A stretch of 64,000 nucleotides of DNA from Diogma glabrata (taxonomy: Eukaryota; Arthropoda; Insecta; Diptera; Cylindrotomidae): assembly GCA_963693315.1 (NCBI GenBank), contig OY856188.1:161487058-161551057 (forward strand). The letters are read 5' to 3'. Under the pieces are notes generated by a model. It saw only the letters and a program-made list of their open reading frames with translations. It was not told the origin of the DNA and did not search any database. Every line of letters begins with the position of its first letter. Within the stretch, counting starts at the first letter, position 1. Shown here piece after piece: positions 1-10,995 of this stretch. The position numbers were made by a program, and so were the translations under genes.

Positions 1-59
1 ATTGAAAACGGGGTTTTAATTGAGGAAATACAAAAGAAAAAATTAATTGGTATATATGC

Positions 60-345
60 TTAAAGAATAATTTGTAACAGTTCTTTCTGCATTCCAACTC
101 CCATTTTTTCTACTTCCGGTAAAAATTTTCTTTTATTGTTTCTTTATTCCAACAGAATTTATATGCTTTGGGACACTACAACTTTCTTGAATGTATTTAT
201 AATTAGAACTACGTGAAACCTATAACATTGGCTAGCCATTAATTGAAGTAATTTATGGATATTAGCTCACTATATATTCAGAACATTTTGTTTCCCAAGC
301 AATGGTGAAGTTAGCCTATGCATCAGTGTCGCAATATACTTTTAC
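60..345 (-). repeat. dispersed repeat copy, 5' part
   Basis: This segment is a diverged reverse complement of 58195-58480. Shared landmarks are the 'gaagttagcctatgcatca' block, the 'acataacattgg'-like block and the 'acttccggt' block. A further short copy of the last part lies at 62040-62110. No coding capacity is seen. It is an unclassified interspersed repeat. Confidence 0.7.
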
Positions 346-1423
346 TCGAATTTAATAAATACAAAGCTAAACTTACATTTTTCAGATTAAAAATTTTTCT
401 AAACGCAAGCCTATTCTGACGTTTCAATTTTCTGCAATAAACTAATGCCGCGTGTTTTCAATTATACTAAAAATGAGTTCGAAATAAAACGTTTGTCACA
501 CGTTCACAGTTATACCAATATACTACGTTTAACGTTTCATTGAAGTTTGCGTTGTCCACACGTTTTCAATCATATAAGCCCCACTATTCCAATTATAAAC
601 CATTAAAAATTGTTTGTTGTTTGATTTTGTTTCCTTAAATTTTACCACAAATTATAATTTTTAAAGTAGTTAAATAGACAATGTTTGTTTGTGTTCTCCT
701 GCACTAAAAATGTATTAAATTAAAATATTACATCGTTTGGTTTAATTCAATAAAAAAATTTTAATTGCTTTTGTGATCGAGACAAACAAGTATACATGAT
801 ACAGATGTTAATTTTTTTCAGCATATAGTGGAGTCATATTAGCATTTTATATTGATGTAAGAGCAAAGTTGAATTTTTTTTTTGTTTTATGTTAAGGACA
901 TAAAAGTTAGTGGGCATGTAATTATTTAGCAAATTTGGGTCCGAAAGTGTCTCAAAAATGGCAAAAACTGTTTTTTTGGTGTTTTTCGAGCAGGTCGCTT
1001 TACTATTTTTGAAATGTTTCGGGCTCTAATGATCATAAAAAAAAAAAAATGAAAAATGTTTGTGATTAAATTTCAAATCTATCTAGGGGGGTTAGATACT
1101 TTAAACGTGTAACCTAACCTCAAAAAACCGAATCGCGTGACTTTTTTTTTTACTAAATTTATGATAAGGGGCGGAAAAATCGTCGAATTTTCATGAAAAT
1201 TTCATTAAACATGTGTTTTAATAGTCTTAATATGGGATTTAATTTTTGAATTAATGCTTTTGGTAAATAATTAAAATTAAACTAACAAAATATATGACAT
1301 AATAATAAAAAATAGCAGTTGAAGTAGTATATAAGTAATAGCTTTAGCAAAAATTGTAATAATAATTTAAACTGAGGATGACGTGAGTTGAAATCGATAT
1401 TCAATAAAATAAAAAATCAAATT
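346..1423. other. AT-rich stretch without recognised gene
   Basis: I see only short chance reading frames, poly-T/poly-A runs and no protein motif. Near 1374 there is a 'ctgaggatgacgtgag..gaaatcg' string that loosely resembles the motifs near Penelope 3' ends elsewhere in the window, but nothing else supports an element here. Confidence 0.5.
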
Positions 1424-1496
1424 CAAATTGTTACTATAAGGAAGTTTATATTATTTTTAATAAAATAAAAATTTTAAAAATAAACAGCAAAAAGTC
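1424..1496 (+). repeat. half-copy of palindromic MITE
   Basis: The stretch from 'aaattgttactataagg' to 'aaataaacagcaaaaag' matches one arm of the 196-bp palindrome at 6285-6480, with a few substitutions. It is best read as a single surviving arm of that MITE family. Confidence 0.6.
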
Positions 1497-1692
1497 TTTC
1501 CTTCTGGGTTATGGTTATGGTTATAATCTATTTCAATCTGAAATTATGTTTTTAATAAACTGAAAACCAACTATAAAATGAATATTTAACCAATTTATAA
1601 CCCAAAGATTTTTTGTATTGGTACCACTTTGTAAAAATTGATGTAGCAACATCAGTTTTCGACGCTGTTGAAAAGTTGAAAAGTTAAAAAAA

Positions 1693-2874
1693 GTAGGGTC
1701 TGCGTCGGACCAGACGGTGGAAGTTATACTTCTTTGGCCATTCGCTCGCACACACGCACACAGACAGACAGATAGGATACATTAAAAAAAAAATAACTAA
1801 AAAAAAACCAAAATATTATTCACAAAAAAAAAAAATAAAAAAAAAATATTATTCAAAAAAAAAATATTATTCAAAAGAAAAAAATATAATACAAAAAAAA
1901 AAATGTCGTTCAAAAAATAAAGCAAAAAAAAAACATATTGCTCAAAAAATTAATAAAAAAAAACATTATTCAAAAAAAAAATTATTATTCAAAAAGTATA
2001 AGAACGTATAATCATCGATTTTTCTTAGTTTTCTTAGTCAAAAAAATGAAAAAAATATTCAAAAAAAAAACATTATCCAAAAAGAAAAAAAAATATTATT
2101 CAAAAAAAAATATTATTCAAAAAACTAATAATTATTAATTACTAGAAGGTACCCGCACGGCGATTTCCGTGCTTCCCAGATAAAGTGGTTGAAAACTGTT
2201 TTTTTTTTGAGTAAATTCTCCTATAGTTTTTTTTAATGTCATTTAATTGAACTTATTTTATTAGTAATATGTATATAAAAAAAGTAGGGTCTGCGTCGGA
2301 CCAGACGGTGGAAGTTATACTTCTTTGGCCGTTCGCTCGCACACACGCACACAGACAGACAGATAGGATACATTACAAAATAAATAACTAAAAAAAAACC
2401 AAAATATTATTCACAAAAAAAAAAAAATAAAAAAAAAATATTATTCAAAAAAAAAATATTATTCAAAAGAAAAAAATATAATACAAAAAAAAAAAATATC
2501 GTTCAAAAAAAAAGCAAAAAAAAAACATATTGTTCAAAAAATAAATAAAAAAAAACATTATTCAAAAAAAAAATTATTATTCAAAAAGTATAAGAACGTA
2601 TAATTTCGATTTTTCTTAGTTTTCTTAGTCAAAAAAATGAAAAAAAATATTCAAAAAAAAAACATTATCCAAAAAGAAAAAAAAATATTATTCAAAAAAA
2701 AATATTATTCAAAAAACTAATAATTATTAATTACTAGAAGGTACCCGCACGGCGATTTCCGTGCTTCCCAGATAAAGTGGTTGAAAACTGTTTTTTTTTT
2801 GAGTAAATTCTCCTATAGTTTTTTTTAATGTCATTTAATTTAACTTATTTTATTAGTATAAATATAAAAAGTAT
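1693..2874 (+). repeat. 591-bp tandem duplication
   Basis: Two head-to-tail copies (1693-2283 and 2284-about 2874) start with 'gtagggtctgcgtcggacc' and run through 'cacacacgcacacagacag', a poly-A rich core with many 'aatattattcaaaaa' units, and a GC-richer end containing the perfect short hairpin GCACGG-cgattt-CCGTGC. The copies differ mainly in A-run length and a few bases, so the duplication is recent or assembly-related. Reading frames inside are lysine/asparagine-rich low-complexity shadows. Confidence 0.85.
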
Positions 2875-3343
2875 AAATATGAAAAGTTTGAAAAAAATGT
2901 AATAGTATCATTTTACAGACAGCAAAAGCCATTAAGTAAATGTCTCTAAAGCTATCGATAAATTTACATATTAAATGTATGTTAAAATTAAAACACATTT
3001 GACAGGCAAATAATAATTAAATAATTTTTATAAATGTAGATGGCAAAAGATTAAGGTTAGAAAAAAGTTAAAATTTTATTCCAAAGATTTAATTCAAATA
3101 ATTCAATGTATCACGAACAATTAGGTGAGCGTAAATATATTTGTTTATTGGATGTCACAATTGTCAATTACTTACTCCGAAACCACCGTACTCGTCATAC
3201 AAAATAGGTACACTGGTTCATTGCTATTGGTTTAGCGTCCTATTTCATGTAGACTTATAATCATTTATCAATCCAGAAATTTTGTTGTTCTGAAGAGGGT
3301 CGTATTGCAATTTGCAAATATATTTTATCGATTGTCTGCAATA
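2875..3343. other. intergenic, possible interrupted ORF at its end
   Basis: No recognised element is seen. From about 3260 an open frame runs to the hAT target site at 3344-3351 and would continue in the same frame beyond the other end of the hAT (12764-13064). See the entry at 12764. Confidence 0.4.
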
Positions 3344-3351
3344 CTCTACTA
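3344..3351. repeat. left target-site duplication of hAT-1
   Basis: CTCTACTA directly precedes the left TIR and is repeated exactly at 12756-12763. Eight-base target duplications are the known hallmark of hAT transposition. Confidence 0.9.
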
Positions 3352-4439
3352 CAGACATGTCAAAGTCGCGGCCCGCTGCACGGTTTGTTATGGCCCACAA
3401 CACTTTTTCTCGTTTCGTGTTTTAATTAAAAAATTCAAAAAAATGAATTTATTAAAAATACAAACAAAATACAGACAGTTCAAAAAATAAATACAGTTTT
3501 AAGAACGTTCGTTGTATTATTATGTGAGTTCCATTTATCATATTTTTCCTTACTTTTGTATTAAATTTTGTTTTCAAGTTAAGCATATCGAATGATGGTA
3601 AAGCTACATGGCAAACATACGCCTCCATTCACCACCATAGTTTTTGTCAGTTAAGAGAATCATGTCTAATATGTTGGCACACAATTTAAATTTTTGGAAT
3701 TCTTTTGATATTGAATTCATTTTCTTAAATGTAACAGATTTCAAAATAATATTTATATGTAAAATTTTACCTCACTAATAATTTTCTTATAAATTTTTAA
3801 CAATATTCTGGAACCGCTAAATTGTTCCATTTTTTCACCATCCAGTGAACGAACGTAAAAAAGAAATTGAGTTGTAAGTAGTAGACAAAAAATTTAGGAC
3901 GCCTCACATTTTTTTCGTTCTATTTAAAATTTTAATTTAAATAGATTTAATTTACCTAAAAGGGACACGGGTATTATTCAAAACAAAAATTTCTTAATTC
4001 TGAAAATCTTAACGAAGAAAATTAATATATTCTCAGTAACATGTTTTGAATTCAAACGGATTTGTGCCGTGAATTTCTCTTAAACGCATCTTTATTATTT
4101 GTTTCTTAGCAAGTCGCAACTATTATTAGTTTCAATTTTAGCAAAATCTTCTAACAAAAACTTCTGCGACTATATTTTGATATCTTCTTATATATTAATA
4201 CGCTAGAACAAAACTTTGTGAAGCCTAAGGCTTTTTTATTCGCAGATGGATTCATTTCAAATTTTCACAGCTAACTGATATTAGTGTAACCTATATTCGG
4301 ATTCGGATTCACACAAATCGGATCATAAATAAAAAAGTTATTATATACGGAAAACTTTTTATATACATATGCGTTATAAGTTTACATACATGCAAAAACG
4401 AAATTAAAAATTTATTTTATTTTTTTATATTTTCTTTTT

Positions 4440-4615
4440 TATATATTAGCGAACAACGAACAACAAAAGCGAAACTTTTTTTTCTCATTTATTTCAGTCG
4501 TCTTTTGTCTTTGAACAAAGGACGGTTTTCCAGTCGTCGGAATAAAAGAGATTATATGCGTAATATGCGTAATAATGTTGATTTTATGAATGATATTTTA
4601 TGAATGATATTTCTG
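4440..4615 (+). repeat. internally deleted Helitron fragment
   Basis: The block 'gaacaacgaacaacaaaagc' to 'ggacggttttc' repeats the 5' leader found at 4798-4895. It is then joined directly to 'agtcgtcggaataaaagag', which is coding sequence found at 5128-5190. About 240 bases of leader and start codon are missing between the two, so this is a deletion derivative of the Helitron copy lying just downstream. Confidence 0.75.
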
Positions 4616-4649
4616 ATTATATTTTATTTTTTTTTTTTTTAATAAAATG

Positions 4650-4760
4650 TGTGGTGTAATAGGGTTTAGAATATGTGTCACAACAACACATAAATACCTT
4701 TTAAGACCTAGGTCTAGACCTGGGTCCCACAACAACAGGCGTTCTGAGGTGTAGATTAAT
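4650..4760 (-). repeat. LINE 3' UTR fragment
   Basis: The string with 'gtgtcacaacaacacata', 'gacctaggtc' and 'tcccacaacaacag' recurs at 42370-42470 and 58670-58770. At 42 kb it adjoins the C-terminal coding end of a minus-strand LINE, so I read all three as minus-strand LINE 3' ends. Confidence 0.55.
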
Positions 4761-5085
4761 GCTTTCCCCATGATATTTTCTTTTTTATATATGAGCTATC
4801 GAACAACGAACAACGAACAACAAAAACGAAACTTAAAAATTTATTTTCTTTTTTAAATCATTCATTTCAGTCGTCTTTTGTCTTTGAACAAGGACGGTTT
4901 TCGATATTATTTCGATTATTTTGTTTATTGATATAAAGATATTTGATAATTGATATAAAGATATTTGATATTGATATAAAGATATTTTGTTTGATAAATT
5001 ATTTATTTGATATTGATATTATTTGATATTTTTGATATTTTATTTATTTGATATTTTTGATATATTGATATATTTATTTATTTCG

Positions 5086-5743
5086 ATGCCAAGACCACGT
5101 CGTAAACGTTTGGATGTGAGTGGTACATCGAGTCGTCGGAATAAAAGAGATTATATGCGTAATATGCGTAATAATGTTGATTTTATGAATGATGAAATGA
5201 ATGGTAATAATGATGGAATGAATGCTGAAGCTGATGTTGTTGTGAATAATGAAGTGAATGTTGATGATATGAATGGTGTCATGAACGGTGTCATGAATGT
5301 TGCGAATGAAGAAATGAATGATGATTTAGAATTGAATGTGGTGAATGATGAAATTCCCTTTGTAATTTTGAGAGATTCGTTCAAGTGTGCTTTGAATGTG
5401 ATTCCAGGTAACTTTGATTCGTATGTTTGTGGTGCTTTGGATATGAGTTGTCGTTTTTGTCATGCCAAACATTTTGCAAGAGAAGTTACTTCAATTCTCT
5501 AATATTTTCGAAGGATTGAATTCAAATGATAATGCTATAAAAAAACGTTCTAAAATTTTTCTTTCAAATATTCGTTCCTATAATTCTGCATTTGCAATGA
5601 TCAGTTCTGAATATAATATAGCGGATTCTACTGCACGTGGTATTTATCATTTTAAAATTCATAATATTTTTTATCATCGTACTGGTGCTTTAATTCCTGC
5701 TTATGGTCGACCTCCAATGTATGCACAATTATATTTTTACTAG
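5086..5743 (+). pseudogene. Helitron-like Rep N-terminal region, frameshifted
   Basis: Helitron transposases carry an N-terminal zinc-finger-like region and the Helitron_like_N domain before the HUH nuclease and PIF1-type helicase. The ATG at 5086 opens an arginine-rich start (MPRPRRKR), then a low-complexity stretch rich in Asn, Met, Asp and Glu with repeated MNGVMN, then CRFCHAKHFARE (C-x2-C finger typical of the family). The frame shifts near 5490. In the next frame the Helitron_like_N signature follows: NIRSYNSAFAMIS, then GIYHFKIHNIFYHRTGAL, and finally PPMYAQLYFY. The sequence stops exactly where the palindromic MITE at 5738 begins. The HUH motif and helicase are absent. The leader at 4798-5085 includes 'gaacaacgaacaac' repeats and a GATATT-rich tract. 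Family assignment is confident; the copy is a fragment. Confidence 0.85.
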
Positions 5744-6229
5744 GAGGGCCCGGCGTGCTTCGCTACGCTTATAAATAAAGTTTCTGCGTAGACCACGCTT
5801 ATAAATAATGTTTTTGCGTAGACATTTTGTTGACGTAGAAGCAATGATTTCAAAAAGAGGTAATGAGAAATGCTAGCATATAATTTTTAATTTTTCTTTT
5901 TAAATATATGAATGATAAATAATCAGAACTCTAGCTGATCAGTTCGGATATATGACAAATTAGCGATCAAATAAGTTTTCAAGTAAGCTTATTTGATCTC
6001 TAACTTATTTGATCGCTAATTTGTCATATATCCGAACTGATCAGCTAGAGTTCTGATTATTTATCATTCATACATTTAAAAAGAAAAATTAAAAATTATA
6101 TGCTAGCATTTCTCATTACCACTTTTTGAAATCATTGCTTCTACGTCAAGCAAAAACTTTATTTATAAGCGTGGTCTACGCAAAAACTTTATTTATAAGC
6201 GTAGCGAAGCACGCCGGGCCCTCCTAGTA
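5738..6229. mobile_element. 492-bp palindromic MITE
   Basis: The whole segment is one near-perfect inverted repeat. The left arm starts TACTAGGAGGGCCCGGCG and the right arm ends with its reverse complement. The arms meet near 5983 around 'aagtaagctta'. The ends could be read as a TA duplication plus GGAGGGCCCGGCG TIRs (Tc1/mariner-like), which is inference. It has no coding capacity, and transcripts would fold into a roughly 240-bp hairpin. It terminates the Helitron reading frame. Confidence 0.85.
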
Positions 6230-6284
6230 TGTGTTATTATGGTTATCCATATTATTCACTGTTCGTGTGCTTTTGTCACTCTTG

Positions 6285-6480
6285 AATTAAAATGCAAAAC
6301 ATATTTAAAAATATACTTTTTACTGTTTATTTTTAATTTTATTTTATTAATAATAATATACTTTCTTATAGTAACAATTTGATTAAAATCAAATTATTAC
6401 TATAAAGAAGTATATTATTATTAATAAAATAAAATTAAAATAAACAGTAAAAAGTATATTTTTAAATATTGCATTTTAAT
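6285..6480. mobile_element. 196-bp palindromic MITE
   Basis: The arms 'aattaaaatgcaaaacatat' and its reverse complement meet near 6383 in 'gattaaaatc'. Mismatches are few. A single arm of the same family lies at 1424-1496. It is AT-rich and non-coding. Confidence 0.75.
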
Positions 6481-6770
6481 TTATATTTTGATGAAATTTT
6501 ATTTTCCCGTTATAAAATTTCATAAAAAAATGGCAGAACTATTCCGATTTTACTAAATAAATCTCATTATATAGTTAACATTAGCGAGCGCTAGTCTAAT
6601 TCCGTTGTAATTTTATTTTTGAATATTGGTGTGTTTGGTTTTCTCGATTGTTTGCATTCTTTTTATGAAAAAAGTTCGGTATTCCGGTAAGTTTTATTAG
6701 TATTTTCCTTCATAGGAGAGAATAAACAGTTTTATTTAGTATTACATTATTAAAGACTTGGCATTTGTAG

Positions 6771-7018
6771 ATGAATCCAAACACAAGTACAAAACGATCG
6801 GTTGAAAGTGAACATCGTTTGTTTCAAGAAAAATGGGAGCTTCAATATTTTTTTGTCCAAGAAAAAACTAAAATATTCTGTTTAATATGTCGTCAAACTA
6901 TTGTGGTGTGCAAGGAATGCAATATAAAAAGACATTACGATACTTTGGCAACTGATGGGCCCCTTCTATGAAAGGAGCTACACGTGGTGTCGTCGACAGA
7001 CTAAAAGATTATGTTAAA
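6771..7018 (+). pseudogene. hAT transposase N-terminal part (BED-like finger), GTF2IRD2-like
   Basis: The ATG at 6771 starts a 66-codon frame containing FQEKWELQYFFVQE and FCLICRQ, then H after IKR (C-x2-C...H). This is the zinc-finger start of the GTF2IRD2/ZBED-like hAT transposases. It then passes abruptly to ATDGP and, after a one-base shift, GATRGVVDRLKDYV, which in the family lies far downstream, after the first catalytic Asp. An internal deletion has therefore removed most of the first half of the catalytic domain. The Penelope-like element interrupts the frame at about 7018, and coding resumes at about 11550. Transposases of this class cut and paste DNA in the nucleus; this copy cannot do so. 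Confidence 0.8.
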
Positions 7019-7074
7019 ATTTTCAAATTAAAACAAATTCGTTGGTTGAAGCCTAATTATTTTATTTATAAAAT
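7018..7074 (+). repeat. left arm of 57-bp inverted repeat
   Basis: It is identical to the reverse complement of 11445-11501 over all 57 bases, marking the left edge of PLE-1. Confidence 0.9.
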
Positions 7075-7098
7075 AATTATTTAAAAATTTTATTACTT

Positions 7099-8262
7099 CG
7101 ATGCAGGAAAGAAAGAATTATTCCGCATAACCGTAACTTGCATAACAATCAAAATATTAATCAGGCAGTGTTTAATAATTTGAATGATAAATTTAATTTT
7201 GCTATAGTTAATCAAGAAATTAAAGAAATATTTTATGAGATTATTAAACTCGATCATGCATTGAATCAAACATATTTATTTTTTAATGATAGGATAGATG
7301 AAAATACTTTAACGGACTTTTTAAACTTTGTTAACATTAAATATGAATATGAATTTAGAATTACAAAAAATAAGCATTTAAGAAAATTTGAGAAGTGGAC
7401 AAGAAACGATCATTTTAATTCATCAACGTTTGATAATGATGAAACAAAAAAATGGTTTGTAAATTTAACTAACATTGTAGTTCCTGATGATGTTAAAAAC
7501 ATTTTAGAATTAGGTAGTAGATTCAGTCCTCCTCCGTCCAAAATTTATTATGAAGACATCATTGCTGGAGTTGAAAGTGTTATTTACAATTTCGAAGAAA
7601 ATGAAAAGTTGATAATAAGAAACAGATTTACTAATTTACTGATGAATCATAAAAATTCAAATATTCCGATACTTAACAAACATGATAAGATCCTTAAAAG
7701 AGGAAACAAAAATACGAAAGAATTTATTAATAATAATCCAGATATTTTAATTACCAACGTAGATAAAGGCAATGTAACAGTTTTAATTAATAGAAATGAA
7801 TATATCGATAAAATGACGTTATTATTAAGTGATACAAATACTTATAAAAAAATTCAAAAATCGAGAAACTCTATTTTGCAAAAAAGAGCGAATGACTTAA
7901 TAGAAATATGGATATCTGAAGGACGTATTACCACTGAAATCGGTAAGAGCATTAAAATAAATAATTGCGTAATTTCCAGAATGTACGGTTTAATAAAGAT
8001 TTATAAAAATAATAACATTAGACCAATATTAAGTTGTATTGGGTCTCCTTTATATAATCTTTCTAAATTTCTTGGTAATTTGATTAAGTTTTCGGTTGGT
8101 AAAAAAGATAGTAATATAAAAAATTCAGAAGATTTTATTATGAAAATTAGTGACGTAAAATTACTTCCTGATTTTGTTTTAATATCTTTGGATGTAGTGT
8201 CTCTATTTACAAATGTTGATGTTGGTTTAACAAAAAAGCTGATTGAAAAAAATTGTAAATAA
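7099..8262 (+). pseudogene. PLE-1 reverse transcriptase, N-terminal half
   Basis: Penelope-type RT copies element RNA into DNA, priming at a chromosomal nick. The frame is open from about 7080 and has no clear ATG near the start. The sequence 'ttttattacttcgatgcag' ending at 7106 resembles a 3' splice site, so an intron or an upstream exon is possible. Visible motifs are TNVDKGNVTVLINRNEY (RT1-like, about residue 210 of the part from 7138), ISRMYGLIKIYKNN, RPILSCIGSPLYNLSKFL and LISLDVVSLFTNV (first catalytic Asp, motif A). The frame stops after IEKNCK because of a small rearrangement where 'aaattgtaaa' is duplicated. The rest of the enzyme continues in another frame from about 8280. Confidence 0.85.
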
Positions 8263-8269
8263 CCAAAAG

Positions 8270-9398
8270 AAATTGTAAAACGAAAATTTTAAAAGATCAA
8301 TTCCTAGAAGCTTTGGATTTAGTGCTAAATAATAATGAATTCAGTTTCAATAATGAAACTTGCATTCAAACTTTTGGTTGCCCAATGGGTTCACCTATCA
8401 GTCCAGTTTTAGCTAACTATCTCATGGAATTTATCGAAGATGAAGTTTTAAAAAATCTTGATTTTGAACTAAAATTTTACTATCGTTATGTTGATGATAT
8501 TTTTACTGCTGTACATAAAGATAATGTGACTAAACTTTTGGACGTTTTCAACAGCTGCAATCATCATATTAAATTTACTTTTGAGCTAGAAAAGAATCAA
8601 ACATTACCTTTCCTAGATGTTAATGTAATACATCAAACAAACGGAGATTTAATAACAGATATTTATAAAAAACCAACATGGTCCGGAAGATATCTAAATT
8701 TTAACTCACATTTACCAACTACTTATAAACGTAACACTGTTCATATTTTGGTTCAAAAAATAAAAAATATTTCACATTCTACATTGATGCAAAAAAATCT
8801 TAACCAACTTCGTCATATTTTGAAACTTAATAGCTATCCAAAAAATTTTATTGAACGTGAAATAAGAAATGCTATGAATAAAGATAGCAGATACATCAGG
8901 AATCTTTCAACAGTGAACAATTTTGTTGCTATTCCCTACGTTTGTGGACTTTTCGAAAAAATTAGACATCTATTATCAAAATACAAAATTAAAGTTGTTG
9001 GAAATGCTTTTTCGTCTTTTTCTAAAACAGTTTTTTCAAATCTTAAGGATCCTATTCCAAAATGCTTACAAAGTAATTTGATTTATAAAGTTCTTTGTGA
9101 ATGTCACGCATCATATATTGGTATGACAAAACAATATTTAAAATCACGGATTTATCAACATATAAATGATAGTAAAGATAACAACATTAACAAAATTGGA
9201 AAAAGTGCTTTATCGGAACATTTACATGAAAATAATCATAATTTTTCTTTGGAAGATGTAGTTATTTTAAAAAAAGAAAACCATTTCAGAAAACGTAGTA
9301 TTTTGGAAATGTTGTTTATAAAGAAATCTTCAAATCTTCTGAATATTCAAAACGATTCAGCTTATTTAGGAAATAGCTATAATTATATAATAAATTAA
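8270..9398 (+). pseudogene. PLE-1 RT catalytic core plus GIY-YIG endonuclease
   Basis: Continuation of the Penelope-type protein after a frameshift. It has the FGCPMGSPISPVLAN motif, the catalytic box YRYVDDIF (YxDD), LPFLDVNV, and the thumb with TWSGRYLNFNSH and YKRNTVHILV. The C-terminal endonuclease has KVLCECHASYIGMTKQYL followed by SRIYQH, SALSEHLHENNH and the acidic RSILEMLFI segment, giving the GIY-YIG pattern with CxC and the distal Glu. About 361 residues are uninterrupted to the stop at 9398. Apart from the upstream frameshift, this half looks recently functional. Codon use is strongly AT-biased like its surroundings. Confidence 0.9.
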
Positions 9399-9914
9399 TT
9401 TTTTAGATTTAAATTTTAATTAACTTTATTCAAATTTCGTTTTTTCTTAGCTTAGTAAAATATTTTTTGAAATCGTAAAAATTTTTGAACATATTACTTC
9501 GGTCTGAAAGACCTAAGTATTACATTCATGAGCTCAAAGTGAAATTCTTACCCCCACTTTTTTTGACATTTCTCAACGTTTTAGGACCTCCTGATTCTTA
9601 AAAAAGCAAAAAAAAAAAATGTATGTCTGTCTGTCGGCCGGCCGGCCGGCCGTCATTACCTGCAGGGAAAACCACTGGAGGGATTTCAAAAATTTTTTTT
9701 TCTAAAAATAGGTATACTCAAGGGACAGGTCCGAAAGGACGCTGTGTTCGATAACTGTACCGGAAGTGTGTCAAAAAAATCATTATGTGTGTCAAAACAA
9801 GGAAATTTGCATATTTTTGGCTAAAAAAACGTTCATTTTAAGTGATTACGAGTAGGAACATTGAATTTGGAGAAATCTTGATGGTCGGGATTGGTATGTG
9901 AGATCAAAAACTAG

Positions 9915-10515
9915 ATTATTGCATTATAAGTTTGTCAAAAAAAAGTTGTCAAGTGTGTCAAAAGAAAGATTTTTATTTATTTTTTTACCTAATTTTTTGG
10001 AAAAAAGATATAAAATTAATTGTTTGTTTGAAATGAAGTTTTATTATTATTATTGAGAATTATGGCATTATAAGTTTGTCAAAAAAGTGTTGTCAAGTGT
10101 GTCAAAAGAAAGATTTTTATTTTTTTTTTCCAATTTTTTGGAAATAAAATTGTTTGTTTAAAATGAAATTTTATTATTATTATTGAGAATCATGGCATTA
10201 TAAGTTTGTCAACAAAATGTTGTCAAGTGTGTCAAAAGATTTTTATTTAGTTTTTTACCCAATTTTTTGGAAAAAAAATAAATTGTTTGTTTGAAATGAA
10301 ATTTTATTATTATTATTGAGAATTATGGCATTATAAGTTTGTCAAAAAATGTTGTCAAGTGTGTCAAAAGAAAGGTTTTTATTTATTTTTTACCCAATTT
10401 TTTTAGAAAAAAATAAAATTAATAGTTCGTATGACATGATATTTTATTATTATTATAGAGAATTATGGCATTATAAGTTTGTCAAAAAATAATGTCAAGT
10501 GTGTCAAAAAATGAT
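9915..10515 (+). repeat. 130-145 bp tandem repeats, five units
   Basis: Units begin at 'gcattataagtttgtcaa', contain 'gttgtcaagtgtgtcaaaag' and end with a poly-T block and 'attattattattgagaat'. Five starts lie near 9920, 10066, 10196, 10328 and 10467. Copies B and C of the parent repeat have four each. Confidence 0.85.
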
Positions 10516-10589
10516 TTCATTTAATTTTTTAGCCAATATTTTGGGAAAAAAAATGTAGCTGTTTTTATGACGTAAATGTAATTTAAAAT

Positions 10590-10995
10590 GAAATTGGACA
10601 TGGAAATTTTTGAATTTGTTGTAGTTTTTGAAATATTTTTGGAATTTTGAAAAAGTTTGTATTTTTGATTTTGTAATAATTTTTGCAATATTTTTAGAAT
10701 TTCGGAAAAGTTTTAATTTTTGATTTTGTAAGAATTTTTGAAATATTTTTAGAATTTTGAAAAATTTTTAATTTTTGATATTATTATAATTTTTGGAATT
10801 TTGAAAAAAGTTTTAATTTTTGATTTTGTAATAATTTTTGCAATATTTTTAGAATTTTGGAAAAGTTCGAATTTTTAAGAATTTTTGGCACATCATCAGA
10901 ATTTAGAAAAAGTTTAAATATTTGATTTCATTCTAATTTTTAGAATATTTTTGGAATTTTGAAAAAGTTTGATTTTATTTAATTTAACAATATTT
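10590..10995 (+). repeat. about 60-bp degenerate tandem repeats
   Basis: Reiterated 'tttttgaaatatttttagaa' and 'ttttgattttgtaataattt' variants form a second minisatellite within copy A. The same series is at 25020-25430 and, inverted, at 33940-34320. Confidence 0.75.

Noticed and set aside
1938..2138. Lysine/asparagine-rich 66-codon frame
   Set aside because: Low-complexity A-rich DNA within a tandem duplication; not conserved in the second copy.
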